A DNA stretch of 7,627 nt from assembly GCA_030605915.1 (NCBI GenBank), contig JAUWHM010000091.1:1-7627 (forward strand). The letters are read 5' to 3'. The translations under genes were made by a program, and so were the position numbers. This stretch comes from Nitrospirota bacterium. GTDB lineage: Bacteria > NPL-UPA2 > JAGMAN01. The notes under the pieces are model-generated. The model had not been told where the DNA came from, made no database searches, and was given only the letters and a program-made list of their open reading frames with translations. Below are positions 6,147 through 7,627 of this stretch, piece after piece (position 1 is the first letter of the stretch; each line of letters starts with the position of its first letter).

Positions 6147-7303
6147 TTCCCCATCCCCACTCTCTGTTCGGCCTGGAATATCTTCCCTTCCGTCTTAATG
6201 GACGGGGCAATGATAATCTCCGTAAGCTGCATCTCACGGATATTCCGGGCACCTAAGTTACCCATGGAAGTGCGCAGAGCTCCCACTAAGTTCTGGGAAC
6301 CGTCATCTAATTTAGCTGGACCGAAGAGAATTTCCTTGAGGGTTCCACTGGTTCCCACCCGGATCCTGGTTCCCCGGGGAAGATTTACATCAGGGGTGGC
6401 CATTCCCCAGTGATAGCCCTTCCCAGGAGCCTCTTTAGCCCTGGCTAAGGCTGAGCCAATCATCACCGCATCCGCTCCACAGGCAAAGGCCTTACAGATG
6501 TCACCACTGTAAACCATTCCACCATCGGTAATAATGGACACATATTTTCCCGTCTGTTTATAATGAAAGTCACGAGCGGCCGCGGTATCACAGGTAGCGG
6601 TCACCTGAGGAACCCCTATCCCCAATACTCCTCGGGTGGTGCAGGCGGCTCCTGGCCCAATGCCCACTAAGAGTGCATCTATCCCGGCGGCCATCAGCTC
6701 CAGGGCTGTATCATAACCCACTGTATTACCGACAATTACTGGAATGGACATCTCGTGACAGAACTTCTCAAAACTTAGGCTCTTATATTGAGAGGAGATA
6801 TGCTGGACCGTAATTACTGTGGCTTGAACGACAAATATATCTGCTCCTGCTTCCTCAGCCATCCTGCCGAAACGCTCTGCCCGCTGCGGGATGCTGGAGA
6901 CGACCGCCCAGCCACCGGCTTTTTTAATCTCCTCTATACGGGATGAGATAAGGTTCTCTTTGATTGGCTCTCGGTAAATGCTTTGAACCAGCTCAGTAGC
7001 CTCCCCGGGAGCAGCAGCTACTATCCTCTCAATAACATCCTCTGGATGAGGGTAACGAGTCTGAACCCCCTCTAAGTTCAGGACAGCTAACCCCCCTAAA
7101 CGGCTCATCTCGATAGCAAGTTTTGGATCTACTACCCCATCCATGGCTGAGGCCATGATGGGAACCTTTAACTTAAATTCTCCTAACTGCCAGCCGGTAT
7201 CTACCTCGTCTGGATTAAGCGTTGCCGAACCGGGAACTAAAGCAATCTCATCGAACCCATAACAGCGTCTGGCCTTGCGCCCCCTTCCAATCCACATTCC
7301 CAT
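6143..7303 (-). CDS. guaB3: GuaB3-type IMP dehydrogenase family protein without CBS domains
   Basis: A TIM-barrel enzyme of the IMPDH/GMP reductase superfamily; canonical IMPDH oxidises IMP to XMP, the committed step to GMP. At 386 residues it lacks the two CBS domains that bring GuaB to about 490. The start GMWIGRGRKARRCYGFDEI and the C-terminal segment LPRGTRIRVGTSGTLKEI (308-325) followed by QNLVGALRTSMGNLGA (337-352) are typical of the GuaB3 group known in actinobacteria and cyanobacteria. The catalytic Cys is present (GPGAACTTR, Cys221), with the phosphate-site DGG (260-262) and MIGSALA (281-287). The Cys suggests real catalysis; a cyanobacterial GuaB3 is reported to have IMPDH activity, whereas the mycobacterial relative lacks this Cys. 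GGAGGG lies 8 bases before the chosen ATG; Met3 is a less likely start. It overlaps dnaE by four bases. GMP reductase activity remains an alternative. Confidence 0.9.
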   Translation of the reverse strand: MGMWIGRGRKARRCYGFDEIALVPGSATLNPDEVDTGWQLGEFKLKVPIMASAMDGVVDPKLAIEMSRLGGLAVLNLEGVQTRYPHPEDVIERIVAAAPGEATELVQSIYREPIKENLISSRIEEIKKAGGWAVVSSIPQRAERFGRMAEEAGADIFVVQATVITVQHISSQYKSLSFEKFCHEMSIPVIVGNTVGYDTALELMAAGIDALLVGIGPGAACTTRGVLGIGVPQVTATCDTAAARDFHYKQTGKYVSIITDGGMVYSGDICKAFACGADAVMIGSALARAKEAPGKGYHWGMATPDVNLPRGTRIRVGTSGTLKEILFGPAKLDDGSQNLVGALRTSMGNLGARNIREMQLTEIIIAPSIKTEGKIFQAEQRVGMGK

Positions 7304-7336
7304 AACTAATTCCCTCCGAACTTCAACTCTGGAATT

Positions 7337-7365
7337 ATTATATTATCTAAGTGCTATCAGAGCAA
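7337..7365 (-). promoter_or_regulatory. Candidate promoter P2, proximal to guaB3
   Basis: The minus strand has a perfect -10 TATAAT (7337-7342), a 17-base spacer and a poor -35 TTGCTC (7360-7365, only TTG matching). Transcription would begin near 7330, giving a leader of about 27 bases that includes the GGAGGG ribosome binding site. A weak -35 with a perfect -10 is a common pattern for activator-dependent promoters, and a tandem repeat lies immediately upstream. In AT-rich DNA the -10 match could be chance. Confidence 0.5.
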
Positions 7366-7368
7366 GTA

Positions 7369-7392
7369 ATTAATTTGAGCATTAATTTAAGC
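7369..7392. repeat. 12-bp tandem duplication
   Basis: Two adjacent units on the plus strand, ATTAATTTGAGC (7369-7380) and ATTAATTTAAGC (7381-7392), differ at one base. They sit just upstream of the candidate P2 -35 box, where a protein-binding site could lie; simple AT-rich slippage duplication is the alternative. Confidence 0.75.
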
Positions 7393-7394
7393 AA

Positions 7395-7427
7395 ATTACT
7401 CAATGGACTGAGTAATCCGTTTTTTTT
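7395..7427 (+). terminator. Hairpin with T8 tract, terminator-like on the plus strand
   Basis: ATTACTCA (7395-7402) and TGAGTAAT (7409-7416) make a perfect 8-bp stem with a 6-base loop. CCG and eight T residues follow (7420-7427). Read on the plus strand this has intrinsic-terminator form, though the stem is AT-rich and the T run starts 3 bases after it. No plus-strand gene precedes it, so it could stop antisense transcription coming out of guaB3. On the minus strand the same stem lies in the P1 leader without a following T run. Confidence 0.45.
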
Positions 7428-7488
7428 GAAAACTCTCCACAGATTTTTGCCCCCAGTCGAGACAGAGTAGGCTTTTCCGCTCAACACC

Positions 7489-7517
7489 ATTTTACTACCA
7501 TTGGTGTAGGTTGTCAA
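7489..7517 (-). promoter_or_regulatory. Sigma70-type promoter P1 for the guaB3-dnaE-pilT/U operon
   Basis: The minus strand has a perfect -35 TTGACA (7512-7517), a 17-base spacer and -10 TAAAAT (7489-7494), five of six to consensus. Transcription would start near 7482 and give a leader of about 180 bases before guaB3. The -35 box is part of a direct repeat and of a dyad, and the -10 is flanked by a 6-bp inverted repeat (ACACCA at 7484-7489, TGGTGT at 7502-7507), so regulation by a DNA-binding protein is likely but the regulator is unknown. Confidence 0.75.
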
Positions 7518-7542
7518 TTCCTCATTGGTGAATTGTTGTCAA
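7499..7542. repeat. Two direct repeats CATTGGTG-N3/4-GTTGTCAA over P1
   Basis: On the plus strand, CATTGGTG tag GTTGTCAA (7499-7517) recurs as CATTGGTG aatt GTTGTCAA (7523-7542). All 16 bases of the two paired 8-mers are identical, and the spacer changes from 3 to 4 bases. The units are 24-25 bases apart, somewhat over two helical turns. Only the copy nearer guaB3 has a -10 box at correct spacing. The arrangement looks like paired regulator boxes or a local duplication of promoter DNA. Confidence 0.8.
7515..7535. promoter_or_regulatory. Operator-like dyad CAATTC-N9-GAATTG at the P1 -35 box
   Basis: CAATTC (7515-7520) and GAATTG (7530-7535) are perfect reverse complements 9 bases apart. The left arm overlaps the P1 -35 box (7512-7517), a placement typical of a dimeric repressor or activator site. 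No regulator gene is in the window. Confidence 0.5.
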
Positions 7543-7627
7543 GAAGCTACGAGGGAACAGGAAAACAAATGTCCCATTTTGACCCTCTCTATGGACACCA
7601 GAATTAACCCCACCATCCAGTCTGCAT

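Larger units (their letters stand above)
7304..7627. other. Gene-free control region upstream of guaB3
   Basis: This 324-base stretch holds no convincing gene on either strand. The part nearest guaB3 (about 7320-7430) is AT-rich and contains a candidate promoter, a tandem repeat and a hairpin. The middle (7484-7542) contains a strong promoter with repeats and a dyad. The far end (7543-7627) has nothing I can name; short frames open to the window edge on both strands lack a ribosome binding site or recognisable protein sequence. I do not recognise a known riboswitch in the leader. Confidence 0.6.

Noticed and set aside
5874..6413. 179-codon plus-strand open frame across the dnaE/guaB3 junction
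   Set aside because: It lies antisense to two well-identified genes, shows no domain or ribosome binding site, and is a by-product of their codon use.
7304..7482. Purine or other known riboswitch upstream of guaB3
   Set aside because: I looked for conserved aptamer core sequences and found none; only alternative hairpins can be supported.
7522..7626. Minus-strand frame open from the right edge for 34 codons, containing GTFVFLFPRSFLTTIHQ
   Set aside because: It could be the end of an upstream gene, but I recognise no protein family and it runs through the first direct repeat. A second frame (7539-7625) is open as well, so openness alone proves little.
7591..7627. Possible plus-strand gene starting MDTRINPTIQSA and running off the edge
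   Set aside because: There is no ribosome binding site before the ATG (the preceding bases are CCCTCTCT), and twelve codons are too few to judge.
7543..7627. Possible insertion-sequence end (TGTCCCATTTTGACC-like text next to multiple repeats)
   Set aside because: The wording recalls ends of some insertion sequences, but no terminal inverted repeat pair, target duplication or transposase is in view.

Overview
The window carries a single-direction block of housekeeping genes, all on the minus strand. In transcription order (right to left) they are a GuaB3-type IMP dehydrogenase relative, the replicative DNA polymerase III alpha subunit (dnaE), a PilT/PilU-type twitching ATPase, an unrecognised single-pass membrane protein, an HU-family DNA-binding protein, a 43-residue probable lipoprotein, and the first 132 codons of histidyl-tRNA synthetase (hisS), cut by the left edge. 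It is bacterial chromosome of moderate GC using the standard bacterial code with purine-rich ribosome binding sites. The lineage cannot be fixed from sequence alone. A GuaB3 enzyme, an E. coli-type DnaE with a complete PHP metal site, a PilU-like ATPase and degenerate intergenic repeats together suggest an uncultivated or deep-branching phylum rather than a well-studied proteobacterium or firmicute. I see no intact insertion sequence, CRISPR array, tRNA or rRNA.

Layout: 7304-7627 is a gene-free control region. It holds a strong sigma70-like promoter (P1), a second candidate promoter (P2) next to guaB3, a pair of direct repeats and a dyad around the P1 -35 box, a 12-bp tandem repeat and a strong hairpin. 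guaB3 (6143-7303) overlaps dnaE (2712-6146) by four bases (ATGA), and dnaE is followed after 16 bases by pilT/pilU (1598-2695), so these three look like one operon. A near-consensus promoter just after the pilT stop (1566-1594) probably begins a second unit: the 199-residue membrane protein (948-1547), an inverted-repeat spacer (894-947), HU (602-874), the small lipoprotein (458-589) and perhaps hisS (1-398). A short AT-rich hairpin and decayed 10-bp repeats separate hisS from the lipoprotein.

Functionally, the first unit joins guanine nucleotide supply to chromosome replication and adds a motility ATPase; the second joins nucleoid structure to tRNA charging. The genes are mostly ordinary core genes. 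The less ordinary signals are the P1 repeat/dyad architecture, the competing hairpins in the guaB3 leader, the Gly in place of the first Asp of the DnaE catalytic motif, the unusual Walker A of the pilus ATPase, the orphan membrane protein and the tiny lipoprotein. I found no clear evidence of an undescribed multi-gene system.
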